Origin: Sipunculus nudus
Taxonomy: Eukaryota; Annelida; Sipuncula; Golfingiida; Sipunculidae
DNA: 64,000 nucleotides
Reading direction: 5' to 3'
Assembly (NCBI GenBank): GCA_026874595.1
Contig: CM049320.1
Location: forward strand, 28,756,714 to 28,820,713
Both the position numbers and the translations under genes were made by a program. Shown one piece after another: positions 47,652-59,007 of the stretch (within the stretch, counting starts at the first letter, position 1; each line of letters opens with the position of its first letter). Below the pieces are notes generated by a model. The model ran no database searches, was not told the DNA's origin, and saw only the letters and a list, made by a program, of their open reading frames with translations.

Positions 47652-48474
47652 AAACGTCATTCAGTATTTGATCACAGTTAAGCAGTGTATCAGTAAGTTT
47701 CAAACTTTCCGGTTATTATACTCAGAGTAAATGGTCTTCTATGTAATGAATATCAAAACGTTTAGGGCTTTTTTTTCATGTGTAAAAACTTGTAAACACC
47801 AATACATCTAAACTATTCAAAATCGCATTGTAAATACAAAATGTTCATTTTTCTGTCACTGCCGTCAGTATCATCTTGTTTGCGACTGCTTTATTTATTA
47901 TTTAGACAAAAAACACCATGCCCTTGATCACGTTTTTTTCGGTGTCTCCCGGTGCACTATGACCGATTAAAGCAAAGACATGTTTGTTGTATTGTGGTAG
48001 TTGAAAGTGGAAGTTGGAATAATATGTAACATAAAGCAACTTCTTTTCATGCAGCGGTGTTTCTAAATGTTTATTAAGTATAGTTGCACAAAAAGGTTTT
48101 AGAGATGCGACCATAGGTTCGAATCACTTCAGCAAAGTCTCTGCCATATGGGTGGTTCTTTACTTTTTTTTATAAAACTAAGTCGAAAAATACACAATAA
48201 ACCAAAGCTTTGTTAATTTCCACTGTAAAATGTGAAAACATGTTTAAGGTGTGTTAAATTATTATGAATATATTCAATCCATTTAACCAATCAAACATTT
48301 CTTTAAAAATATTTCATGAATTATGGTTTGAATTATTGCAAAAACGTATTCAAGTTAATTTTTCATTCCAATCATCAAACAGTCCATATATATTAATAAT
48401 AAGCGTGTCTTATATATTTGCCGTAAAAGATCTTGATATGTAAACCTTTGGAACCGAAAACAATTTTAATTATT
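47652..48474. other. Non-coding stretch
   Basis: No exon seen; the minus-strand open frame at 47902-48114 has no recognised domain. Confidence 0.35.
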
Positions 48475-48660
48475 TTGCGGGCTAGACTGCGGGCCTGAAA
48501 CTTGAAAAATGCAGGGGCGGGGCGGGTGCGGGCTGAAAGAAAATTTTGCGGGGCGTGTCCGGGCAGAAAGTATCATAGTAACTGCGGGGCGGGCTGCGGG
48601 CTGACAGGGCATGATGCGGGGCGGGTGCGGGTTCAATCTTTCAGCCCGCGCAGGGCTCTA
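48475..48660 (+). repeat. G-rich tandem repeat island
   Basis: Units built from 'gcggggcgggtgcgggctga' recur about four times with A/T-rich spacers in otherwise AT-rich DNA, with strong strand asymmetry in G. The 69-codon open frame at 48502 is a by-product of it. Runs of GGG and GGGG could form G-quadruplexes. Confidence 0.8.
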
Positions 48661-49275
48661 ATATCTACAAAAGGTGCAATGTTTCCCAAGGTGTGGAAGG
48701 ACCAGGGCTGACGTCCAGTAAACATTTTTGTGAATTAAGACCATACAGCCTGTCCTGGTAGTTGCTGATTATACATTGGTTTAAATAATAAAGTTGTTAC
48801 TCGTATCAATGTAAAAATGTATTTTATTCTGAAGAATTTATGAAAAATTTTAGAAGAACCGATAAACATTATGAACCATTATTGTGTCAGATGACATGAA
48901 CTCAACATAACCGGGACACTCATAACCTACCATTACGGGTAAAATAACAATGCCATACTCGATATCTGGGACAACATGGTACAAATGGAGCAAATCACAG
49001 ATCCATCACACTATACCATGCATTATGGTAATTTCAAATTGTTTATCAAACACACACACACATATATGTATATATATATATATATACATCCGAATTTTAT
49101 ACCTTTCTACTTGACAACTGAAAAATGAGCCCTAAACTTCGAAAGCTCGTGAATGAAATTAACATTTAGTCAACACTGACGCGTCTTCATCCTATTATCT
49201 ATAAATAGAGAGACTAACACGGTTCGAGGCATTCTAGAACTTTAATATATATATATATATAAACATATATATATT

Positions 49276-49351
<76 letters not shown>

Positions 49352-49503
49352 AGTTAAAGTAATATAGATCATAATAAATATATTTACTTGCATGTAAAAA
49401 TTGTGTCCCTGGGAACATAAATTTTTGTATCAAAATAGATCGTGCATATCTATAAAATAATTATACCGAAAATAGTTAAATATCATGTATATTTAGTCGC
49501 GTA
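48661..49503. other. Non-coding, with long (TA)n arrays
   Basis: TA tracts at 49063-49088 and 49242-49348, otherwise no gene. Confidence 0.7.
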
Positions 49504-49596
49504 CCTGTCAAGACATTCTTTCTGAAACCAGATGCTGTAGGTGTCGCAGCCTATCCACTCGTGATCAGTTCCCTCTGTAGCCAAACAGTGTATGCA
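49504..49596 (-). pseudogene. PHD-finger-like fragment, two zinc ligands lost
   Basis: The minus strand codes CIHCLATEG, then HEWIGCDTYSIWF and QKECLDR. The order Cys-x2-Cys, W-I-G-C-D-x2-[Cys], W-F-[His], x2-Cys is that of a PHD finger. The second Cys of the middle pair is Tyr and the His after W-F is Gln, so zinc binding should fail. PHD fingers with this W-I-G-C-D form are often found in transposable-element proteins as well as in chromatin readers; no flanking exon was found, so a dead element is more likely (inference). Confidence 0.5.
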
Positions 49597-49779
49597 CGTC
49601 TTATGAATGCTAATTGAGCACCCGGGGTGGGGGGGGGGTGCATATACATTCATATAGATATGATTAGTCATTGGAAAAGTTATTAAATAACATTTAAAAT
49701 GTATGTGGATTTTTAAGATAATTAGATGAACATTTCTTTAACATAAAATCTGATTAGATATTATTCAGATATATGTATG

Positions 49780-50793
49780 TGCATTGGGTTAGTTAGTTAT
49801 ATTATGTATAGTGGTACATGTTCACCACAACACGGCGAGGTTGTTTTCTTTGCCTGATGTTAAAGATTTTATAAGAACCAAATGACTTTTTCATAACTCA
49901 TTCTATGTCACTCATCCCCTAAACCTTCAATTAGAAACTAATTTAATTGAACGATGTGGGAGAAATATGTCGGATCTAAGTAGTAATCTAAACGAATAAG
50001 TTAAAATATCGCTCGCGTTTTCCTGTTTATACTAGCACTCCAAAACTGCTGGTTTTCCAAAACTCTCCATTGACCAGAATTATAGTCACATGTGACTACA
50101 CCTCTTTTTCATTTAGGACTCTAATTTAATTTTCAGGGTACATAGACTATCCGATCAATCTCTTTTACTGTTCAGTTCGGCGTTAGAGGGTTTCGGGATA
50201 GGAGTGGATTAGGATTGCAGGGATCAGTCAGGTTGCTTATCTCGCGATCGATCGGCGATCTTAATAATATTAACATATTATTATATTTTATATTGAACAT
50301 TCTCTTTGTTCTCAATATTATTGACGAACAAAATCTGTTTGAAAACTGTTTTTTTCCTTGTGCGCCGGGAGACTACAAATATGATTGTGCGTGACGTTTA
50401 CGAGGACAACTCTAAAAAATATCATCGAGCATGTAATTTGTGTTGCGAAGAATTGTGATCGAAGGGCTGTGAACACAAATATGTGTAACACTATCTTGCA
50501 ACAGTCCTCTGTGTTGGAAAACATACCTGATTATTATTAAATACTGGAACAATGGGGTAATATATATACTTGATCTTATTCTTTTATTTTATTTCAGAAA
50601 ATGGTAAAACGTATATGCTTTGAAGGATCCCCGCTTCCCGCAGCTGTAAAATATACATAAAAGTGGAGGTTCAGAATTCAGCTTATTTATGATGAAATAC
50701 AAAAGTATATAGTAAACTTAACAAACCATACTCAACTGAAATAGGTTAAACTGTATCCGGCAGACGCAATATCAACTAATTAGCCGGAAGAAG
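49780..50793. repeat. Upstream module of leader exon, copy 2 of 3
   Basis: 49780-50010 matches 18910-19160, and 50010-50760 matches 21640-22380. The minus-strand open frame at 50318-50524 is not conserved in the other copies. The decayed block 50370-50530 parallels 22000-22170. Confidence 0.6.
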
Positions 50794-50843
50794 ATGACAT
50801 CTTGCCACTGCAGTAGCAGTCCTGCTATTGTATTACCATGCGG
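50794..50843 (+). pseudogene. Leader exon with 14-bp deletion (damaged)
   Basis: ATG and donor (GTAAGTAT at 50844) are preserved, but the exon is 50 bp instead of 64. The deletion shifts the frame and replaces the hydrophobic core by a Cys/Ser-rich peptide (MTSCHCSSSPAI...), so signal-peptide function is lost. Downstream intron bases ('agacacgttca') match those after the 22416 leader. Confidence 0.65.
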
Positions 50844-51290
50844 GTAAGTATATTTACAGACACGTTCACTTAAAGACAAAATGCAGCTAATAAAGCTATT
50901 TGTATTCTTAGTATGAACTGTTGGAGAGATTTTGATTATTTATTCTTGCTCTAGGATAAAAATTTGTTTAGGCATGTTTGGTTTATACATCAAAGTATAT
51001 GTTTGGGTGTAATGCATGTTAGTTCACTCTATTAATGATCTCATGTGGCATTCAAATCTGTAGATGTTGCACATTCATATCTTTACATATTGAAATACTT
51101 CCCTGAATTTAACATATATATTTGCAAATATATTACCTCTTTTGTGAATAAACAAATAATTTACTATACTACCGTTATATGCTCAAGGAAATATAAAGTA
51201 ATCATCATCACATTTGGGAGCTTTTTAGCCAAAATGCTGCATAATTATTTAAATAATTGGCAAATTATAAAATTCGCTGATATCATTATC

Positions 51291-51497
51291 TTGGATGAAC
51301 AGGTTCCATTTGGTGAATGCCTCAACACGCGTCTGACACAAATACACGAGCACCTAATGAATAGGGCTAACACATATGACTGTATTGGCTACTTGTTCGC
51401 TCAGGCACTTGCCAAATTGCAAACCAAAACACCAGCCATCTATGATCCTGGAAAGGATTTAGTAGATGGTTCGAATATTACAATTAACCCCCAGTAA
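51291..51497 (+). pseudogene. Unrecognised coding-like fragment (partner 22929-23110)
   Basis: An open frame codes LDEQVPFGECLNTRLTQ, HEHLMNRANTYDCIGY, then LFAQALAKLQTKTPAIYDPG and stops at TAA. Codon content looks protein-like, and the partner copy is full of stops. Upstream of 51291 the frame becomes AT-rich and unlikely to code. Family not recognised; perhaps a piece of a transposable-element protein. Confidence 0.35.
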
Positions 51498-51639
51498 AAA
51501 AAACACGCCAAAGTAACGTTAATATAGGAACCTAGGAAAGACGAAACCCTAACGATTTTGTAAATCGTGGCGTCCCATAGGCTTTACAAATGTACACTTT
51601 AGAATAATGACTCACGCAGAAATTAAGGTCCGATGATGA

Positions 51640-52015
51640 ATTAGTGTGTCATGTGATTCCAGTAGCCCCATAACTTTAATCGTGGACTTATGATGGCATA
51701 ACAAAAGAGGAGAAAAACAATAAAAAATTAACTGGCTGATATTCACTACAAGATCCACTAGAGGAGCCCTCCATGTGTTGAACTTCGAAAGACATGCAAT
51801 ACGGGTGTCTACGATGTGGCATTAAAAGATATGCCATACGGGTGTCCTCGGTATGTCATCAAAAGACATGCGAGACGACAGTCCAGGATATGCCATCAAA
51901 AGATATGCAATACGGGTGTCTACGATATGGCATCAAAAGACATGCAATACGGGTGTCTATGATAACGCATCAAAATAAATACAATACGTGTGTCTACGAT
52001 ATGGCATTATCATGT
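51640..52015 (+). repeat. 37-bp minisatellite with flank, second locus
   Basis: About six units of the 37-bp repeat found at 20010-20408, with the same 'aaaattaactggct' flank before it. Fewer units and other substitutions show independent copy-number change since duplication. Confidence 0.85.
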
Positions 52016-52499
52016 CTTAATTATGTATTTGATATTAACAACAATGTAACTGTGGTAATTTTAACTTTCTACAATCTACATCAAACATTTCACATATCGT
52101 TGCACATTTTATTTTTTTAATGTTTTATTTAATTAAATGTTTCCATTGGACCCAATTCTTGTTATATGAGTTGTAAAATATAGTATGAATATTTCAATCA
52201 TATGATTCTGGTTACCCCTAACCAGTCTGTGTATTTTACTCTTAATACCTGATCAGTTTTCTTAAAAAATAGCCTAGAAAGAAGAAGCATACATCAGGTT
52301 TACCTAAAAGGAGCTGGTTATACTATATGACGATGAATTTTTCACAGTAATGAAATTTGTGAAATAAAATACTATTTCATATATCGATTCAGTCCAAATT
52401 GACTGATTTTACACATTGACTGTAAACACACACACACACACATATATATATAAATAATGTTAATGCCAAGGCTGATGTAAGCATGATATGGAGTCTGGG
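52016..52499. other. Non-coding; solo MITE end and (CA)n(TA)n
   Basis: 52385-52428 carries 'gactgattttacacattgac', the right end of the MITE/foldback family, followed by CA and TA tracts (about 52426-52454). Confidence 0.55.
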
Positions 52500-53811
52500 A
52501 TGTCATCTACTTCTCCCGGAAAGTGGACTGGGTGCAAAATAAAATTTAGCTGCAGGAGAAAGGAGAAAAGTTTCCTTAAATAGTGCATGCCTAGGGCGTT
52601 CTTTGAGGTGAGCTTGTTAAGGATGTTCAAAGCACTGCTGCATGTCTAGCACCTGACACTAACGACGATACCTTATAATTGAATACAAAATAACTTAAAT
52701 ATTATATATAAATAAAAATATTAATATAGGTTTCAAATTTCACCTAATATTTGTTTTTGTTTATCTTTCCTTTTTTCGAGGTCGTATCCGATTACTTATG
52801 TACCCTCTCCTTGTCAATTCTAGATCTGCAGATGCATGATGTTAAAAAAAATGGCCTATGGACTTATTATTACTGATAGCAGCCGGATTTGCAAAAAATA
52901 AAATATATTATTGACGTTGCTGTTATTTTCAAGTCATCTCAATAGCCGACCTTCACTTGTCGCTCGCTCCTATTACGCTAGCACACAAAACACCTGGTTT
53001 TTCGAAACCGCTCAAATCCCAGAATAATTAGTCACAGGTGATGGATCTTCACCTCATATATATTTAGGAACTTAAACCTACACAGCGTATCCGAGCTTTC
53101 TCTTTAATTGCGTGACTGCTGGTTGTGGTGATGTACGGGGGGACGGGTTTCATGGGAATATGGGTTTTAAGGTTGAGGGCCGGGGATATTGCTCATCTTG
53201 AGCTCATCTTCGCAAATGCGGACATGTAATTAATAACATTATTATTATTTTATATTAAGAGTTCCCTTTGTATCTCAGCGTATTTGACGAAAAAAGCTTG
53301 TAAACTTTTTTCTTTCAGGTCAGCCATTAAATATAAATACAAATATGCGTGGCTTTCCCGATTACTATTCACAAATCAATGTGATTGAGCTTTGTTATTG
53401 GTATTGGGGAGGATTTAGAGAGGAAGTCTGTTAACAGAAACACTTTTAACACTATAGTGCAAATGGGCCTCTGTGTAGAGTGCGCGCTTGATTTACAGCG
53501 CATATTGATTTACAGTGGTGTTGTAGACGTTCATTCCTTGGTGTTATTGTGCACCTTGATCGCACAGAATGGCAAAATATACATGATTTATACAGCTTTA
53601 CATAATTTGGTGACATTTATTATTACAATACATCATGTAACTGTCCCAACTCACTGCAACTCCTAAATAAATCTTAAAGTGGAGGTTTAGATTTGGGCGG
53701 ATTTTTATGATGAAATTCAGACGAATACAGTATACCGAGTAAGCCATACTCGACTTATATATGGTAAACTTTATATGGCAGACGCAATATCTGTCATTAA
53801 TCTGGAAGAAG
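52500..53811. repeat. Upstream module of leader exon, copy 3 of 3
   Basis: Diverged from copies 1 and 2 but with the same order of landmarks. The block corresponding to 22000-22170 (near 53330-53500) no longer keeps the same frames, so that block is not under obvious protein constraint. Confidence 0.55.
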
Positions 53812-53875
53812 ATGATCACTACAAATCTCATCATTACCACCACAGTAGCACTCTTGCTTTCGTATTACCTTGCGA
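53812..53875 (+). CDS. Leader exon: signal peptide of C-type lectin gene (unit B)
   Basis: ATG to GTAAGTAC donor, exactly 64 bp, phase 1. It codes MITTN plus a hydrophobic core LIITTTVALLLSYYLA, a strong signal peptide. The phase joins CTLD exon 1 at 55898 directly, making a Thr at the seam. The intron of about 2 kb is short compared with unit A. The resulting model (53812-53875, 55898-56107, 56404-56585) is the most compact complete gene of the window. Confidence 0.7.
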
Positions 53876-54919
53876 GTAAGTACATTTACAGATGCGTTCA
53901 CGTCAAAACTAAATCGAGCAAGAGATGTTATTTGTAGTTCTTAGCATTAACGCTATGGAGGTTTTTGACAAACATGTTCCTTGTCTCAGATGAAGGGATT
54001 TTAAGCCATATTATGTTTGTTAAGCAAGGTATAGGTTTTGGTGTCATGCCTGATCACTCTTTAAATGTAAACTTACAGATATAGTTTATATATATATCGG
54101 TATAGGTGCAATAACTGGGGATCAGCCTAGGGGGGATGACGTGGCATAAAACGTGAAAACATGTCTGATGACGCTGCGAGGCAACCAGTAAAAACATTTA
54201 TTTTCGTACATAGTGTACATAAATAAGATTCATGGTCATTATTTTAAAGATACCATCTCTCTCTTGAATTCGAATTGAATATTTGCCAAATATTACCGTT
54301 TTTGCAAAATAAGGATTTCTATACTTACAGCCTACGCACTCTATTACATACAAGTACATATTTACTCTCGAAGAAATACAGTTTGTTTGCATATACATAT
54401 TCTACATACAAAAGGAATTGTCTTCCAGATATCTATTGTTTTGCTATTTGCCAAATTACGTTTTTCGATTATTAAAGATAACTAATTGGCTGCACTTATA
54501 TGACATGAATACCTTTTCTTCTCAAAAGCTTGATGTACAGTTATGACGAAAAGAAGACTTTTGATGAATATATACTTTCAATGTATACGTTATATATATA
54601 CTAGAAATTGAAGTCGATTTCCTTTCTAAAAAAATAAAATGTGATATATGCTAGGCTTCATAAGACGGGCTGAAAGCATGTACACTGCTGTGCTGTTTTC
54701 AGATAAGTCAGGCTAATTTAATTGTAAGACTGATAACTTGTATTGTACAAAAATTATAGAAAATTAAAGTCAATAAAAAACATGAAAGTCGCGCGACATG
54801 GGCACTGTCAAGGAGCGTCCGTATGTAGATTCTTTCTGTTTTCCCCTTTTGATACAGATGATTTGATCACCGGAGAGCATAAGGTTTTCCTGTGAACTAT
54901 CACGACTGCTGCTTGATAA
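53876..54919. other. Intron of unit B lectin gene
   Basis: AT-rich, no further exon seen and no clear equivalent of the 24-bp exon of unit A. Confidence 0.4.
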
Positions 54920-55890
54920 CCGTTCTCATGTTTATTTATTTTACAACTTCACGAATGTTTGTATATTGTTCATTTTAGGGGCACCACCTCTGCATTTATG
55001 TGGCTTAATTAAGTCAGCAGTGTCTCTTAAAATGATTCAAAAGCCACATTGATACTGTCATATAAAGTTTTGAATTCACCTTCCATGACAGATTTAACAT
55101 TTGCCTCTACGTCCATGGCCGCTTGGTCCACTTGGTCAGCTCCTGCCTGGTTTCTCTTGTCGACCGTCCAATATTGCTCCAATTTGCCATGGGACTTTTC
55201 AGCCAAATCCTTGCTTTATTCTTTTAACACCTGGTAGTGACGCCTGGGCATGTTTTATGTGTCCTGTGTCCACCGTGGCCTTAGAAAATGTCTTTCTCTT
55301 CTTCGACCCTTATTAAAGCGTGACCTGTACTTGCGCCATGCGGAACCGGAAGTCTACAACAGAAGTCTTACTCATCTTTTTTGAAGCACCAATAGTTATT
55401 TATAGTAACCAATACGGTACACCGTAATGAGTACCGACATATAAACCACCTGATATATTTTGGTATTTATTGATCACATCATAAAATCTATGAATTGTGC
55501 GATCAAGTTTTATAGTCATCTACATTTAAAGTACAATCATATTTGATAAGAAACTGATGTGGTATATTTTTTGTTTTTTGGAAATGTGTCAAACGTTCTT
55601 CCATGTATTGGTGATGTTGAAATAAACAAGATTTCCCCGCTTAATTTCACTCTTTTTTTTATTAACTATTCTCGGATATTTGGTTTATTGTAAATATGGG
55701 ATATTTTCCGGAATGTGTTGGTTATCCTTTATATAATTTTAAAGTCGGGTTCATGTTCGTTCAAGAAAATGACCGCAAACTGAATTTCTATAAAATTACC
55801 CTTCTCCTTATGAGGAGATCTTTTATTTTTTAAGAAAGTATATGGCTGATTTTATTCTGACATAATATCAACTTATTCAATAAATAATAT
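54920..55890. repeat. Flank of lectin unit B, duplicated at 29690-30690
   Basis: Colinear with 29690-30690, including the decayed minus-strand piece. Confidence 0.75.
55027..55350 (-). pseudogene. Unrecognised decayed coding-like fragment, copy B
   Basis: The minus strand gives, in changing frames, TFSKATVDTGH, KLEQYWTVDKRNQAGAD, and AAMDVEANVKSVMEGEFKTL with a TAA at 55027-55029. It is better preserved than copy A at 29912-30150. Not recognised. Confidence 0.35.
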
Positions 55891-55897
55891 TTTGCAG

Positions 55898-56107
55898 CAG
55901 CGCCTTCCTGTCCTGAGGATTGGAAAGAATATAATGACAGTTGTTATAACTTGAGTGATTCTGTCGCTAGGCCAGAGGCAGAGACTGCATGTAATCGTCT
56001 TTCAAGTGATTTGGTCATGATAAGTACAGTGGCAGAAAGGCAGTGGATGAAAAATGTACTGCTAGCACAGGTGTCTGCATGGATAGGCGGAGCTACCGAC
56101 GGTTTTT
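55898..56107 (+). CDS. C-type lectin-like domain, exon 1 (copy C3, unit B)
   Basis: Acceptor 'attttgcag', donor GTAAGTT, 210 bp, phase 1 to 1. It codes CPEDWKEYNDSC, helix 1 ETACNRL, strand DLVMISTVAER, W-M-K-N-V, and SAWIGGATDGF. Asn-Asp-Ser and Asn-Leu-Ser are possible glycan sites. It is the unit B partner of C1 (30696), 25.2 kb downstream, with only scattered replacements, mostly outside the Cys and WIGG framework. Confidence 0.85.
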
Positions 56108-56403
56108 GTAAGTTAATGAATCTTTAAAATTGTATGTATTGCTATGTCATTCAATTATTCGAATGAATATATGTTATAGGTAATCCTTCGAGAAGCGTCA
56201 ACAATGACTCGTACCCCATCCCTCTTTTCCGGTATTGACAAGTGATGCACTTAGGTCACAGGCGACATTTAACATTCGCTTTCATATAAAAATTTGGAAA
56301 ACGTATAAATATAACATCTGATGTGTTCGTATTTTTTTCTGCTTGGTTATTTAAAAATACATTCTTTTTAAATTTCATTTGATTAATCCTTTAAACCTTG
56401 AAG

Positions 56404-56585
56404 GGGATGGATTATGCACTCTCATGAATGCTGCAAAAAGAAAATTGTCGTACAGCATGGATGGATGCAGTATTTCTTATCCAGCAGTCTGCAGAAAAAG
56501 ACTAGACAGTACAGGTAAAGTCACTTTCTCTTGTGATCACCTTAAAATACGCGATATATCAAACTGTACTGATTGCTTATGTTAA
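56404..56585 (+). CDS. C-type lectin-like domain, exon 2 with stop (copy C3)
   Basis: Acceptor in 'ccttgaag', then W-D-G at the seam, LCTLMNAAKRK, a Cys turn, YPAVCRKR, and a Cys-containing tail (F-S-C-D, S-N-C, D-C-L-C) up to TAA at 56583-56585. Compared with C1 the helix Cys is replaced (AAKRK for AAKKC). A donor-like GTAAAG at 56515 sits at the same place as in the other copies. The tail beyond that donor keeps its Cys residues between C1 and C3, which argues that the read-through form is a real C-terminus. Confidence 0.75.
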
Positions 56586-56737
56586 AATATAAGAGCAATA
56601 TGTGGAGCAATTTTTTTGTGAATACTTTTTGTTTTATATCCTGATTTTCTTACGTTTGCCATTCTTTAATTTAATTGAAAAATATTTAACAAATGAAATA
56701 TTATAAATACACTGTTATTGTGACATTGATTTTATTG

Positions 56738-56742
<5 letters not shown>

Positions 56743-56778
<36 letters not shown>
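56743..56778. repeat. (TA)n microsatellite
   Basis: About 18 TA units, at the place of the shorter tracts of unit A (31619-31706). Confidence 0.95.
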
Positions 56779-56780
<2 letters not shown>

Positions 56781-58244
56781 AGATTTTATGAAGCTGTTTC
56801 GCTCGAGATGAACAGAGGTTAATCCGCCGGTCAATCAGAAAGAACTATATTCCACTTTCAATGCTATTCCCTATGCCCGTGTTACCAAGCAACTCCTCAT
56901 ACCCCTTTTAATTCACCAGGCTACCAATGGTCCTACCTAGGGTTGTTATGTCCCGATATTAAATAATTCAACGTTGCTCTCATCTATTTATATCATCTAG
57001 ATTGACTGCACTCTTGAGAATTGATGGACACCCGCCTATCTGCAAAGTACATAAATAAACACTTCCGCTCCCAGTTTGCAAGTTTTTCGTTTTATTAATA
57101 GAAACGTGGCTACCGTGTGTGTATCATAAAAACACTCTCAACCATACCAGGCTTGCACCTTTGTAGGAGAGTTCTCTGACCGCTACACATCCAGTAAGGC
57201 TGATAGAGACTGTCTACATGCGAATTTATACGACTGATATTTCCTTGTAATTTTCTTCTGTTTAAACCTTTGTTTTGAACGATGATATTTCTACATTATG
57301 TGATATTTCCGTCTGTCATCGTAGTAATTACATAAGCATACACATACTGAACATGAACATATTTTTGATGCGAGTAGAAAAGTGTCCGACAAAGGGTTGT
57401 ATAAATGAAATTGACAGAGGACGGTCGTGTTTACGTTCCCTTAAAGAGATTGCTATTGTCTCGCTTCCTTAATTCACATGTGTGCCTCTCTGTCAGATAA
57501 TTCTGTAAGCGAGAAGGCCGATAAATGCCATCCTTCAATTCTACCTACAATATTTCCAGACCAATATATTCTTAAAGGTTTACTGACCATCCAGCCGGAT
57601 GGACTTTATTTCATTTAAATTTAAGTCGCATAAGATTTCACTCGCTCCATTTTGTCTAGCGATAACTAAATCTAGCTAAGTATTTCGCCACTAAAATGGC
57701 TATTATTACAGCTGAAGTACTCAATGAAAGACATGTTTGGATACAGTGTATGTTTATTTTGATATTTGTACCTTATTTATGATATATAGGTTTTAAAAAT
57801 GTTTGTTGTTATTTATGAAACTGATTGTTGCACTCAAAAATATCATGGTTTCTCAAATATCAATGGTTTCTCTGGAAATGTATCTGAATCGTAATGTTTT
57901 GGTCGGTGTAAGACTTATGGGACAGTAAGACCCCCCCCCCCCCCCCAACACACACACACATACTTATACATTAGGGTACGAGGCGTCTACAATAAATCAA
58001 ACTTTTCTTACAACCGCTGAACAATGTAGATTGTCTAAATTAGGTCCATTTGGGAAGCACCAAAACACATGACCAAACGTTCATAATTAACCTACGATCA
58101 CTTGTGTAGCGTTTAGAAAGATTAAAGGATTAAACACTAAAAGAACATGCAGGGGCCGAGGAGAGAGTGACCATATATTTATATGTTATGTTACTAATGT
58201 ATCATAACATTCATACAGACACTGTTATTTATTGTTTATTAATA

Positions 58245-58312
<68 letters not shown>

Positions 58313-58330
58313 AAGAAAGAGAAAGAGAGA
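56779..58330. repeat. Intergenic part of unit B (partner 31707-32693 plus 34999-35775)
   Basis: Continuous here where unit A is split by the Helitron-like insertion: the empty site is near 57755. It contains poly-C 57931-57946, (TA)n 58249-58280 and a GA-rich tract 58281-58330. Confidence 0.75.
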
Positions 58331-58545
58331 ATAGCGATTCTGGTTCATTGTTTATAGAAAAGGAACATGAACACACAAGAAAGTCGCTTCAATGCCGATA
58401 GAAAACTAACTAACTGTGACCTTGCGATTGCTGGTCGCTTGCACTATCCACTGAGCTGCAGCAGGTCCCCGACCGTCTGTGTATCTGCATATTCTTATAG
58501 GGGCCAGCAAAGTGACTCACGGTAGTGACGTCACAGAACCAGTTT
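58331..58545 (-). mobile_element. tRNA-Ala-like SINE, unit B copy
   Basis: Paralogue of the 35776-35985 element. The loop reads CCAGCAA (AGC, Ala-like) and one of the two TGACGTCA octamers has decayed (near 58513). Confidence 0.65.
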
Positions 58546-58855
58546 GTCAATTTTGAAAAAGCGAAAAACATTACCCACACTGAGGGAGAGGGACCTCCGT
58601 CCACATCCGCTCCTAAAAGGAAAAGGGAATTGTACTCCTGAGAGAGTATACTAATGATATATCGTATGATTACATAATTATTTCTACAATAACCAGAATA
58701 AAGCCAAACAGACGGTTTTTGGTTATATAAACCATCAAACTATATAATAATATGATGTGAAAATATATACAATAATTTGATACATAAGAGTGAGGTATGT
58801 GAATTAAATAAAGTCTTATTTACATCTTTTTTATTGCAATAGTATTTGTTTAAAA

Positions 58856-58996
58856 TTTCAGTCAATGTGTCAAATAAACTGACTGATATTTCAGTCAAAA
58901 AAAAACCTGACAATATCAGCAATTTTAAAAATTGTAAAATAAAGGTAATTACGACAGTTTTTAAATTGTGACCGATTTTACATATTGACTGTAACA
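58856..58996. mobile_element. Small MITE, unit B copy
   Basis: Left end 'cagtcaatgtgt' and right end 'acatattgactg' form inverted ends around about 140 bp; same site as 36281-36437. Confidence 0.5.
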
Positions 58997-59007
58997 TATA
59001 TATTTAT

